64,000 bases of DNA from Streptomyces niveus (GTDB lineage Bacteria; Actinomycetota; Actinomycetes; Streptomycetales; Streptomycetaceae). Each line of letters starts with the position of its first letter. Within the stretch, counting starts at the first letter, position 1. The stretch covers positions 1-64,000 of the forward strand of contig NZ_MDCR01000064.1 in NCBI RefSeq assembly GCF_001723055.1, given 5' to 3'. The translations under genes and the position numbers were made by a program. This document shows positions 19,998-31,900 of the stretch, one piece after another. Below the pieces are notes generated by a model that was given only the letters and a program-made list of their open reading frames with translations, had not been told where the DNA came from and made no database searches.

Positions 19998-21584
19998 ATG
20001 AGTCCGCAACGTGCAACCTTGAGGGACTGGGTCGGCCTCGCCGTCCTTGTCGTCCCTGTCCTCATGATGTCGATGGACATGACGGTGCTGTACTTCGCGC
20101 TGCCGTTCCTCAGCGCGACCCTGGAACCGAGCGCCACCGAGCAACTGTGGATCGTGGACATCTACGCGTTCATGCTCGCCGGGCTGCTCATCGCGATGGG
20201 CACACTCGGTGACCACATCGGCCGCCGGCGGCTGCTGATCATCGGCGCGGTGGTGTTCGGCGCGTCGTCACTGGCCTCCGCCTACGCGACCAGCGCCGAG
20301 CTTCTGATCCTCGCCCGCGCCGTGCTCGGTATGTCCGGCGCCGTACTCGCGCCGTCCACGCTCTCGCTGATCCGCAACATGTTCCAGGATCCCGGCCAGC
20401 GCCGTACCGCCATCGCGGTATGGACCGCCGGTCTCTCCGGCGGCGCCGCCCTCGGTCCGATCGTGTCGGGAGTGCTGCTGGAGCACTACTGGTGGGGCTC
20501 GGTCTTCCTGATCAACATCCCGGTGACGATCCTGATCGTGGTGCTCGGCCCCGTCCTCCTGCCGGAGCACCGCGACCCCAAGCCCGGCCGTTTCGACTTC
20601 CTCGGTGCCGTGCTGTCGCTGGCCGCGATGCTTCCCGTCATCTACGGCATCAAGGAACTCGCCGACAACGGCTTCGACTGGAAGTACGCGGCGGTGATCG
20701 CCGCCGGCCTGGTCATCGGGGTGCTCTTCGTCCTGCGCCAGCGCGCGGCCCCCAATCCGCTGATCGACCTGAGCCTCTTCCGCGACCGGGGGTTCACCGC
20801 GTCCATCGGAGTCAACCTGGTGGCCCTGTTCGCGATGATCGGGTTCCTGCTCTTCGCGACCCAGTGGATCCAGCTGGTCCACGGGCTGAATCCGCTGGAG
20901 GCGGGCCTGTGGACACTGCCCGCGCCGTTGGCGGTGGCGGTCACGACATCGGTCGCCGTCGGGCTGGCGAAGAAGATCCGTCCCGGCTACATCATGGCCA
21001 TCGGCATGGTCGTCGCGTCGGCGGGATTCGCCATCATGACGCAACTGCGCGCCGATTCGAGCCTGGCCATGGCGGTGATCGGCGCGAGCGTGCTGTCGGC
21101 CGGCGTCGGCATGGCGATCCCACTGACCGCCGACCTGATCGTCTCCGCGGCTCCGGAGGACCGCGTGGGCGCTGCCGCCGCGCTGCCCGAGACCGCCAAC
21201 CAGCTCGGCGGAGCGCTGGGCGTAGCGATCCTCGGCAGTATCGGTGCCGCCGTGTACACGCGTGACGTCGCCGACGTGACGACGGGGCTGCCACCCGAGG
21301 CCGCGGAGGCAGCGGAGGGTTCGCTCGGCGGCGCGACGGAAGTGGCCAAACACCTGCCCGCCGACACGGGCGACGCCCTCGTCACATCCGCCGGGGAGGC
21401 CTTCACCCGCGGCATGAACCTCAGCGCCGCGGTGGGCGGCGTCGTCATGCTGCTCGGTGCCGCAGGCGCGGCACTGCTCCTGCGCCAGGTCAAGACCCCC
21501 ACCGTCACGTCCGCGCCGGCGGACGAGACGAAGGGCGAGACGAAGGGCGAGACGGCGGACGAGCCCTCACCCGTCCCCAAGTAG
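19998..21584 (+). CDS. MFS drug exporter of the 14-TMS DHA2 (EmrB/QacA) type
   Basis: The protein is 528 aa and largely hydrophobic, the length expected for 14 membrane helices. It has the loop 2-3 signature GDHIGRRR (motif A) and the antiporter motif C region GGAALGPIVSG followed by WWGSVFLINIP, typical of DHA2 drug:proton antiporters. A hydrophilic tail with a repeated GETKGETK stretch ends the protein. The ATG follows GAGG by five bases. Adjacency to a divergent TetR gene and operator indicates induced export, most likely self-resistance to the cluster product. Confidence 0.92.
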   Translation: MSPQRATLRDWVGLAVLVVPVLMMSMDMTVLYFALPFLSATLEPSATEQLWIVDIYAFMLAGLLIAMGTLGDHIGRRRLLIIGAVVFGASSLASAYATSAELLILARAVLGMSGAVLAPSTLSLIRNMFQDPGQRRTAIAVWTAGLSGGAALGPIVSGVLLEHYWWGSVFLINIPVTILIVVLGPVLLPEHRDPKPGRFDFLGAVLSLAAMLPVIYGIKELADNGFDWKYAAVIAAGLVIGVLFVLRQRAAPNPLIDLSLFRDRGFTASIGVNLVALFAMIGFLLFATQWIQLVHGLNPLEAGLWTLPAPLAVAVTTSVAVGLAKKIRPGYIMAIGMVVASAGFAIMTQLRADSSLAMAVIGASVLSAGVGMAIPLTADLIVSAAPEDRVGAAAALPETANQLGGALGVAILGSIGAAVYTRDVADVTTGLPPEAAEAAEGSLGGATEVAKHLPADTGDALVTSAGEAFTRGMNLSAAVGGVVMLLGAAGAALLLRQVKTPTVTSAPADETKGETKGETADEPSPVPK

Positions 21585-21614
21585 TGACCGCCGCCCGGTA
21601 GCGGCGGCCAAGCA

Positions 21615-21654
21615 GAAGGGGTCTCCGCGCGAAGATTCACGCGGGGACCCCTTC
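21615..21654. terminator. Bidirectional hairpin between exporter and P450 genes
   Basis: Fifteen-base arms at 21615-21629 and 21640-21654 pair with a single T-G wobble around a 10-base loop. The two flanking genes converge on it (stops at 21584 and 21677), so it can end transcription from both sides, including the long PKS operon. Confidence 0.8.
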
Positions 21655-21676
21655 CGGTGTTCCTGGTACGGGGCGA

Positions 21677-22912
21677 TCAGCGGCCGAGAGTCACCGGGAG
21701 CGAGGTGTAACCGGTCAGGCCCATGATGGCGCGGCGCCCGGGGGTGCCCGCCAGCTCGATGTTCGTGAACGTGTCGATCAGCTTCGGGAAGAGGTCGGCG
21801 GCCTCCATACGGGCGAGGGTGCCGCCGAAGCAGAAGTGGCCGCCGGCGCTGAAGCTCAGGTGGGCGCCGTTGTCGCGGCTCAGGTCCAGACGGTGCGGGT
21901 CGGGGAAGCGCGCCGGGTCCCGGTTGGCGGCGGAGAGCAGGGCCAGGACGAGAACGCCCTCGGGAATGTCGGTGCCGCCGATGGTGACGGGGCGCGTCGT
22001 CAGACGGCTCGACGCCGTGGTGTGGGCGGTGTGACGCAGCAGCTCCTCAACGGCCGTCGGGGTGATGCTCTTGTCCGCGCGCCAGCGCTTCAGCTCGTCG
22101 GGGTGCTCGATGAGCGCGAGCACGCCGGTCGCGATGAGGTTGGTGGTGGCCGCGAAGCCCGCCGTGAACAGGAAGAGGATGAGCGCCATCAGCTCCTCCT
22201 CGTCGAGCTTCCCGTTGGCCGCCTCCTGGACGAGGGCGGACATCAGGTCGTCCTTGGGTTCGGCTCGGACCGCCTTGATCACGTCAATGAAGTACCCGGT
22301 CAGCTCCTCGGCGGCGGCGTCGGCCGCCACCAGGTCCTCCTCGGTGTAGACACCGGAGAAGACCCGTGACCAGTCGTCGGCCAGCTCCCAGGTGCGCTTG
22401 CCGTCCTCGTACGGGAGGCCGAGCATGTCGCTGATGACCGCGACGGGGAAGGGCATGGCCAGCAGCTCGACGATGTCGACCGGCTCGCCGCCGGCGGACC
22501 TCTCGATGAGTTCGTTGATCAGCTCGTCGGTCCGCTTCTCCACCGCGGGCTGCATCTTCTTGATCTTGTTGGGGGTGAAGACCCGGGCGGCCAGGCCGCG
22601 AACCCGTCCGTGGTCGGGCGCGTTGAGTGTGACCATCGAGTTCAGGTACATACGCAGGGAGATGTGCTCGGCCCAGTCCTCGCGCATCTGAGCGGCGGCA
22701 CGGGCCCCACTGTGGACATCGGGCATCTTCAGGAGCTCGGTCACCTCCTCGTAACCGGAGAGCGCGTAGATACCGAGCGCGGACTTGTGGACCCGGTTCA
22801 CCGACTGCAAGGTCTCGTAGATCGGGAAGGGGTCGTCGGGGAAGGGCGGCGACAGCAGCTTCATCAGCGCTTCGTCGGCCTGCTGGGTGGTGGGAGTCGC
22901 TTCGGTGGTCAC
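21677..22912 (-). CDS. Cytochrome P450, probable macrolactam ring hydroxylase
   Basis: The protein is 411 aa from a GTG at 22912, chosen because GAGGAG lies just upstream; longer in-frame starts would add non-family sequence. It shows the K-helix ExxR (E290, R293) and the haem-binding loop FSAGGHFCFGG with Cys361. The I-helix reads AGFAAT (aa 251-256): the usual acidic residue and following Thr that assist oxygen cleavage are both Ala. It is the last gene of the PKS operon, 46 bases after PKS B. In heronamide biosynthesis a P450 (HerO) installs the C8 hydroxyl, and C8 oxidation next to the predicted 9-OH is the best guess here. Redox partners are not encoded nearby. Confidence 0.9.
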   Translation of the reverse strand: MTTEATPTTQQADEALMKLLSPPFPDDPFPIYETLQSVNRVHKSALGIYALSGYEEVTELLKMPDVHSGARAAAQMREDWAEHISLRMYLNSMVTLNAPDHGRVRGLAARVFTPNKIKKMQPAVEKRTDELINELIERSAGGEPVDIVELLAMPFPVAVISDMLGLPYEDGKRTWELADDWSRVFSGVYTEEDLVAADAAAEELTGYFIDVIKAVRAEPKDDLMSALVQEAANGKLDEEELMALILFLFTAGFAATTNLIATGVLALIEHPDELKRWRADKSITPTAVEELLRHTAHTTASSRLTTRPVTIGGTDIPEGVLVLALLSAANRDPARFPDPHRLDLSRDNGAHLSFSAGGHFCFGGTLARMEAADLFPKLIDTFTNIELAGTPGRRAIMGLTGYTSLPVTLGR

Positions 22913-22958
22913 GTGGTCGTTCTCCTCGTTATGGGTGGTGGTTCCGGTCCGGCAGGTT

Positions 22959-25900
22959 CTACGACGCGGACCGCGTATCGAGCTCGTCGTCGAGGACGTC
23001 GAACAGCTCATCGGCCGAGAGCGACCCGAGTTCGGCCTCGTCGCTCTCGTCCCGCCTGTGGGTCTCGGTCCAGCCGGCCGCCAGGGCGCGCAGCCGGTCG
23101 GCGACGCGGCCGAACGTCTCCTCGTCGGGCGTCACCGACGCCAACGCCGCTTCCAGACGGGCCAGTTCCGCCTCCAGCGGTGACCCGGCGGGCTCCTGGT
23201 CGCCGGCCAGCTGCTCGCGCAGGGACTCGGCGACGGCGGAAGGGGTGGGGTGGTCGAAGACCAGGGTGGCCGGCAGCTTCAGCCCCGTGGCCGAACGCAG
23301 CGTGTTGCGCAGTTCCACGGCGGTGAGCGAGTCGAATCCGAGGTCCTTGAACGCCCGGTCGGAACGGACCGCGTCCACGCCGTCGTGACCGAGCACCGCC
23401 GCCACGTGGGTACGGACCAACTCGACCAGGATGCCGTCGCGCGCGGCTTCGTCGGCCGCCGCCGCCAGGGTCCGTCGCAGTCCCGCGCCGCCGTCCCCGC
23501 CGCCGGCCGCGTCCGCGCCCCCGGCGCGACGGCGCGACGTGGGCACCAGACCACGCAGCAGCGACGGCAGTTGGTCGACGGGCCGGGTCCGCAGGGCCCC
23601 TGTGTCCAGGCGGAACGGCGCCAGCGCGGGCTCCCCCGTACGCAACGCGTCGTCCAGCAGCGCCAGGCCCTCCACCTGCGAGAGGGCGGGCAGGCCCATG
23701 CGGAGCATGCGCTTGCGGTCGGCGTCGGTCAGCTCACCGAGCCCGGTCTCGGCTTCCCACAGACCGAACGCCAGTGAGGTCACCGGCAGGCCGGCCCGGT
23801 GGCGGTGGTGGGCGAGCGCGTCCAGGAAAACGTTCGCCGCGGCGTAGTTGCCCTGGCCCGCCGCCAGCAGCAGGCCGCCCATCGAGGAGAACAGGACGAA
23901 CGCGGACAGGTCGCGGTCGGCCGTCAGCTCGTGCAGATGCCAGGCGCCGTCCACCTTGGGCCGCAGGACCGTGTCCATGCGCTCCGGCGTCAGCCCGCGG
24001 ACCAGGCCGTTGTCCACGACACCGGCCGCGTGGACGACCGCCCCGACGGGATGCCGGTCGAGCACCGCGGCCAGCGCGGCGCGGTCGGCCACGTCGCACG
24101 CCTCGATGTCCACCCGCGCGCCGTGGCCGGTCAGTTCGGCGCGCAGTTCCGCCGCGCCCGGTGCGCTTCCGCCCCGACGGCTGGTCAGGACCAGATGCCG
24201 GATGCCGTGTTCCGTCACCAGGTGGCGGGCGACCAGGGCACCGAGACCGCTGGTGCCGCCGGTGATCAGCACGGTCGGCGACGACTCCCACGGGTCGCGT
24301 CCGGCGTCCACCGCCGAGGCGGGTACGCGGGTGAGGGCGGGTACGAGAAGTTCGCCGCCTCGAACCGCCACCTCGGGTGCGTCGACGAAGGGCGGCACGG
24401 TGGCCCCGTCGCCCAGGTCGAGCAGAAGGAACCGGCCGGGATTCTCCGCCGCCGCCGCACGGACCAGGCCCCACACGGGTGCCTGGCTCAGATCGACGTC
24501 CTCGCCCTCGATCGGCACCGCGCGACGGGTGACGACGGCGAGTTTCTCATCGCTCCTGCCCTTGTCCGCCAGCCATTCCTGGACACGCGCCAGCACCTCG
24601 TCGGCGACCGCGTGCGCGGCTTCGGATGTGTCACCTTCGGCGCGCGGGACCTCGTACACCACGACGGGTGTCTCCAGTACGGGCACGTCGCCGGCCTTGG
24701 TCCAGGTGAGGGCGAACAGCGACTCGCGGTGGTCGCCGTCGGCCCGTAGCTGCTCGGCCGAAACGGGCCGCGAGGTCAGGCTCGCGACGGAGAGCACGGG
24801 CGCGCCGGTCCCGTCGGCGACCAGAACGTCCGTGCCGTCGCCGCCCTCCGGGTTCGACAGACGGACGCGCAGCGCGGAGGCGCCGGCGCGGTGGAGCGTG
24901 ACACCGTTCCAGGAGAACGGCAGCTCCGGCGCGTCGGTGGCGGCGCCTTCCTCGATGAGGCCCACGTGCATCGCCGCGTCCAGCAACGCCGGATGCAGGC
25001 CGAACCTGGCAGCCTCCGTTCCCTCCGGGAGCGAGACCTCGGCGAACACGACGCCGTCACCGTCCCGCCAGGCCGCTTTCAGCCCCTGGAACGTGGGGCC
25101 GTAGTCGTAACCGCGGGCGAGGAGCCGCTCGTAGGCGCCGTCCACCGGGAGCGGCGTGGCGCCGACCGGCGGCCACTGGATCAGGTCGGACGAGGGAGAT
25201 ACGGCCGACGGGAGGAGGGCACCGGCCGCGTTGCGGGTCCAGATCTCGTCGTCCAGGGACGAGTAGATCTCGACGGTGCGTGACTCGGAGTCGTCGGGGC
25301 CGCCCACGAGAACGCGCACGGCGACCGCGCCCTTCTCGGGAACGACGAGCGGCGCCTCCAGGGTCAGCTCGTCGACCGTGCCGCAGTCCACCTGTGCGGC
25401 CGCTTGCAGGGCGAGTTCGACCAGTCCGGTGCCGGGCAGCAGCAGGGTACCCAGTACGTCGTGGTCGGCGAGCCAGGGGTGGGTGTCGAGAGAGAGACGT
25501 CCGGTGAAGACGACACCTCCGGTGTCGGGCAGCCCGATACCCGACGTCAGCAGAGGGTGGTCGACGGCGTCCGCGCCGGAGGTGGCCCCGGACTGCTCGA
25601 TCAGCCAGAAGCGCTTGCGCTGGAAGGGATACGTCGGCAGATCCACGCGCCGCGCACCGCGCCCGTCGAACACGGCGTTCCAGTCGACCGGAACACCGGC
25701 GGCGAACAAACGGCCCACACCGGCGAACACGCTCTCCACCTCGGGACGGTCACGCCGAAGCGTGGGTGCCAGCGTGCCCTCGGCACTCTGACCCGCCATC
25801 GCCGTCAGCACACCATCAGGACCGATCTCCAGGAACCGCGTCACACCCTCGTCCTGGAGGTGGCGCACGTCATCGGCGAACCGCACGGCCTCGCGTACGT

Positions 25901-28900
25901 GCGCCACCCAGTAGTCCGCCGAGGCCATATCCCGTACGAGCCGAATCACCGGCTCCTGGTACGTGACGCTCTCCGCGATCTTGCGGAAGTCGTCCAGCAT
26001 CGGATCCATCAGCGGCGAGTGGAACGCGTGCGACACCTTCAGCCGAGTCGTCTTGCGGTCGGTGAACCGCTCCACCACCGCCGCGACCGCGACCTCCTCA
26101 CCCGAAATCACCACCGAAGAAGGGCTGTTGACCGCAGCAACACTCACCCCCTCGGTCAGCAATGGTGAGACTTCTTCCTCCGTGGCCTGGATGGCGACCA
26201 TCGCCCCACCCGCCGGCAACCCCTGCATCAACCGCCCACGCGCAGCGATCAACCGGCCCGCGTCCTCCAGACCGAACACCCCCGCCACATGCGCCGCCGC
26301 CAACTCACCGATCGAATGCCCGGCCAGGAAGTCCGGCCTGACACCCCACGACTCCACCAGCCGGAACAACGCCACCTCAAGAGCGAAGATCGCGGGCTGA
26401 GTGAACTCCGTACGACTCAGCGCCTCCTCATCACCCCACATCACCTCACGAACCGCGGGATCCAGCACCGCACACACCTCGTCGAACGCCACCGCGAACA
26501 CCGGGAACGTCTCGTACAACTCCCGCCCCATACCCAGGCGTTGACTCCCCTGCCCCGTGAACAGGAAAGCCACCTTCCCCGCACCGGTCTCGCCCGTGAC
26601 CGTCTCGGACCCGATGAGCACCGCTCGGTGTTCCAGCGCGGCCCGGCCGGTGGCGGCCGAGAACGCGACATCGAGCGCGTCCGCCTCCCGTAGCAGTTCG
26701 CCGAAGCGGCGGATCTGCGCCTCCAGCGCCGCCGGGGTCTTCCCCGACACCACCACCGGAGCCACCGGCAACTCCCGCCGCTCCACCGCCATTTCGGCAA
26801 CCGGCACGACTTCTTCGACGATGACGTGGGCGTTCGTGCCACTGATTCCGAAGGAGGAGATGGCGGCGCGGCGCGGACGGTCTTCGCTCGGCCACTCACG
26901 CGCCTCGGTCAGCAGCCGCACATCCCCTGCGTCCCAGTCGACCTGCTTCGTCGGCTCCTCCACATGCAGCGTCTTCGGCAGCCTGCCGTGACGCATCGCC
27001 TCGACCATCTTGATGATCCCCGCGACACCCGCCGCCGCCTGCGTGTGACCGATGTTCGACTTGATCGACCCCAGCCACAACGGCCGCCCTTCGAGGCGAT
27101 TCTGGCCATAGGTCTCCAACAGGGCCTGGGCCTCGATCGGGTCACCCAGCGTCGTGCCCGTCCCATGCGCCTCGACCGCGTCCACATCGGCGGCCACCAG
27201 ACCGGCGTTGGCCAGTGCCTGCTTGATCACGCGGCGCTGGGAGGGGCCGTTCGGCGCGGTGATGCCGTTGCTGGCGCCGTCCTGGTTGAGCGCGCTCCCG
27301 CGCACCACCGCGAGCACCGGATGCCCCAGCCGACGCGCCTCCGACAGACGCTCCACCACCAGGACGCCCGCGCCCTCGCCCCACCCGGTGCCGTCGGTGG
27401 AGGACGAGAAGGACTTGCAGCGGCCGTCCGCGGCCAGGCCGCGCTGCTCGCTGAAGTCGATGAACGACCGCGGTGTGCCCATGACGGTCACGCCGCCGAC
27501 GAGGGCGAGCGAGCACTCGCCGGAACGCAGTGCCTGCGCCGCCCAGTGCAGGGCCACCAGGGACGACGAGCACGCCGTGTCCACGCTCACCGCGGGGCCT
27601 TCGAGACCGAGGGTGTAGGCCACCCGGCCCGACACGAGGCTGCCGCCGCCGGTGCCGCCGGGGTAGTCGTGGTACATCACCCCGGCGAACACACCGGTCG
27701 GGCTGCCCTTCAGCGTGGTGGGCGCGATCCCGGCACGCTCCAGCGCCTCCCACGAGGTCTCCAGCAGCAACCGCTGCTGCGGGTCCATGTCCAGGGCCTC
27801 GCGCGGGCTGATGCCGAAGAAATCGGCGTCGAACTGTGCGGCGTCGTGCAGGAACCCGCCGTCGCGCACATAGGTCTTCCCCGGAACTCCGGGCTCGGGG
27901 TCGTAGATGTCCTCCACGCCCCAGCCACGGTCGGCCGGGAACTCCGATATCGCGTCGACACCCTCGTCGACGAGCCGCCACAAGTCCTCGGGCGTGTCCA
28001 CGCCACCCGGGTACCGGCACGCCATCGAGACAATGGCGATCGGCTCGTCGTCCTCCGGGCGCACAAAGGACGCGACCGGAGCCGACTCCACGGCTCCGGA
28101 GAGCTCCCGCAGCAGGTGGCCCGCCAGGACGACGGGGGTGGGGTAGTCGAAGACGAGGGTGGCTGGCAGGCGCAGTCCGGTGGCGGCACCCAGCAGGTTG
28201 CGCAGTTCGATCGCGGTGAGGGAGTCGAATCCGAGGTCGCGGAAGGCCCGCTCCGGGTCGACCGCGTCGGCTCCGGCGTGGCGCAGGACCATCGCCGCCT
28301 GGGAGCGTACGAGAGCGAGGAGTTCGTCGGCGCGTTCCGCGTCACCGAGTCCCGCCAGGCGCTGCCGCAGGACGCCGGTCGCGGACGCGTCGTTGTCGAG
28401 GACACGGCGCGACCGGCCGCGGACGAGGCCGCGCATGATGGGCGGCGGCGAGTCGAAGGCGGCGAGGTCGAACCGCACGGGCACCAGTACGGGCTCCGCC
28501 ACGCCGGCGGCGGCGTCGAGCAGGGCGAGGCCCTCCTCCGGTGCCAGGGAGCGCATGCCGACCGAGGCGAGACCGTCCGCCATGCCCTCCCCGGCCCACG
28601 GACCCCAGGCCAGTGACAGCGCCGGCAGTCCGGCGGCGTGCCGATGCCGCGCGAGGCCGTCGAGCAGGGTGCTGGCGGCGGCGTAGTTGCCCTGTCCGGG
28701 GGCACCGAGTACGCCCGCGACGGACGAGAACAGCACGAAAGCGGTCAGCCCCATGTCGCGGGTGAGTTCGTGCAGATGCCAGGCCGCGTCCGCCTTCGGA
28801 CGGAGCACGTGGTCGACGCGTTCGGGCGTCATCGAGAGGATCACGCCGTCATCCAGGACGCCCGCGGCGTGTACGACCCCGCCGATGGTCCGGCCGTCGA

Positions 28901-31900
28901 GCAGCGTGGCCAGGGCGTCGCGGTCGGCGGCGTCGCACGCGGCCACCTCGACCTCGGCGCCGAGCCCGGTCAGTTCCTCGGCGAGCTCGGCGGCTCCCGG
29001 CGCCTGCGGGCCCCGGCGGCTGGTCAGCAGCAGCCGCCGTACCTCGTGGCGGGTGACGAGGTGCCGGGCGACAGCGGCCCCGAGGGCACCTGTCCCGCCG
29101 GTGATCAGGACGGTGCGTTCGGTGTCCCAGGTGGAGGCGGCCGATTCGAGCGGTACGCCGACCAGCCGGGGCACCCGTGTCTCGCCGCCGCTCACGCGCA
29201 GTTCGGGTTCGCCGATCGCGACGACGCGGGCGGGGTCGACCGGGGCGTCGGTGTCGACGAGGAAGAAGCGGCCGGGGTGCTCGCCCTCGGCGGCGCGTAC
29301 CAGTCCCCAGGCGGCGGCGTGGCCGAGGTCGGAGCCGTCGGTGGCGCCGTCGGTGACGACGACGAGGGCGGTGTCGCCCTCGATCGCGGCCCGCACGGCT
29401 TCGAGTACGCCGGTGGTCACCGCGCGTACGGCGGCCGGTGTGTCGCCGGTCGTCGGGGGGCAGTGGTGAACGCTCACCTCGATGTCCTCGGCCGGTGTCC
29501 GGACTTCGGCGGCCGGGATCCAGTCCACGCGGAAGAGGGCGTTCGCGACGCGGGCCGCGGCCGGCGCGAGGCCGTCGGCGGTGACGGGGCGCAGCGTCAG
29601 CGAGCCGACCGAGGCGACGGGCCGCCCCAGGGCGTCGGCCAGTTCCAGGGACACGGACTTGTCGGCCCGGACGCGCAGGTGGACTCGTGCGGCGGTGGCG
29701 CCCTCCGCGTGGAGGGTGACGTCCGACCAGGAGAACGGCAGTACCTTCGCGTCCTCGCCCGCCAGGTCGAGCACGTGCAACGCCGAGTCGAACAGGGCGG
29801 GATGCAGGCCGAAGCCGCCGGCGTCCACACCTTCGGGCAGGGCGATCTCGGCGAACAGCTCGTCGCCGCGCCGCCATCCCGCGCGCAGTCCCTGGAACGT
29901 CGGCCCGTACTCCAGCCGTTCGTAGAGTCCTTCGACCGCGAGGGGCTCGGCGTCGCGCGGAGGCCACACCGTGAGGTCGGTGGCGGGCTCACCGGCGTCG
30001 GGCGCCAGGAAGCCCTCGGCGTGCAGGATCCATTCGCGGTCGAGCGGGGCGTCGTCGGCTCGCGAGAACACCCGCACGGGGCGGAGTCCCGACGCGTCGG
30101 GCGCGTCGACGGCGACCTGGATGTGGACGCCGCCGTGCTCGGGCAGGAACAGCGGCGCAGCGACGTTGAGTTCCTCGACGCGGTTCCAGCCCACCTGGTC
30201 CCCCGCGCGCACCGCGAGTTCCACGTACGCGGTGCCGGGCAGCAGGACGGAGCCCATCACGGTGTGGTCGGACAGCCAGGGGTGGGCCCCGGTGGAAAGC
30301 CGTCCGGTGAACACCACGCCGTCGGAGCCGGGCAGGTGCACCATCGCACCGAGCAGCGGGTGGTCGGGCCGGTCGAGACCGGCGGAGGTGACGTCGCCGC
30401 CCAGGCCGCGCTTGTCGAACCAGTAGCGAGCGCGCTGGAAGGGGTAGGTGGGCAGGTCGACGCGGCGGGCGCCGCGGCCGTCGAAGACACCCGCCCAGTC
30501 GACTTTCAGGCCCGCGGTGTGCAGGCCGCCGAGGGCGGTGAGTACGGCGACGGGTCCGGTTTCGTTACGGCGCAGGGCCGGGACGAGTACGGCGGTGTCG
30601 GCGGTGGTCGTGAGGCACTGGCGGGCCATCGCGGTGAGGATGCCGTCGGGCCCGAGTTCGACGTACCGGGTGACGCCTTCGGATTCCAGCCGGGTCACGG
30701 CGTCGGCGAAGCGGACGGTGTCACGGACATGCCCCACCCAGTACGCGGCGGTGGTGACATCGCCGTTGGCCACGACGGGAATGCCGGGCTCGGCGTAGGC
30801 GACGCGCTCCGCGACACGGCGGAAGTCGTCGAGCATCGGGTCCATCAGCGTCGAGTGGAACGCGTGCGACACCTTCAGCCGGTTGGTCCTGCGCCCGCCG
30901 AGCTGTTCGACGACCGCGTCCACGGCCTCCTCGGTGCCCGAGAGCACCACGGAGGTGGGGCCGTTGACGGCGGCGATTCCGACGCCGTCCCGAAGCAGCG
31001 GGACGACCTCCTCCTCGGCGGCCTCGACCGCCACCATCGCCCCGCCCGGGGGCAGCGCCTGCATCAGCCGTGCCCGCGCGGTGATCAGCGAGGCGGCGTC
31101 GGGCAGGGAGAACACGCCGGCCACATGGGCGGCGGCGAGTTCGCCGATGGAGTGTCCCGCGACGAAGTCGGGCCGTACACCCCACGATTCGAGCAGCCGG
31201 AACAGGGCGATCTGGAGTGCGAAGATCGCGGGCTGGGTGAACTCGGTGCGCCGCAGGGCCTCTTCGTCGCCCCACATCACCTCGCGCACGGCGGGGTCGA
31301 GCGCGGAGCACACCTCGTCGAAGGCGCGTGCGAACACGGGGAACGCCACGTGCAGGTCGCGGCCCATGCCGAGGCGCTGGCTGCCCTGGCCGGTGAAGAG
31401 GAAGGCGGTCAGCCCGGTCGACCGCGCGGCGCCGCCGAGGGGAGCGCCGTCCGCCAACGCGGTCAGCGCGCCGAGGATCTCGTCGCGGTCGTGGCCGACC
31501 ACGACGGCGCGGCGGGTGAGCGCGGCGCGGGCGGTGGCGAGGGAGTACGCCATGTCCACGGGGTCGAGGTCGGGCGTGGTCCGCAAGTGGTCGGCCAACT
31601 GCCGGGCCTGGGCGCGCATCGCGGTCTCGGTGCCGGCCGACAGCGGCAGCGGCAGGGGTACGTCGGTGGACGGGCGCGGTGCGGCGGGCTCCGGCCCGGA
31701 GCCGGACGCGGGGTCGGGCTGCGCCTGCTCGATGATCACATGGGCGTTGGTGCCGCTGACGCCGAACGAGGACACCGCGGCGCGGCGCGGCCGGTCGGCG
31801 TCGGGCCAGGCACGCGCCTCGGTGAGCAGGCGGACGTTTCCGGCCTCCCAGTCCACCTGGGGCGACGCCTCGTCGACGTGCAGTGTCTTCGGCAGCGTGC

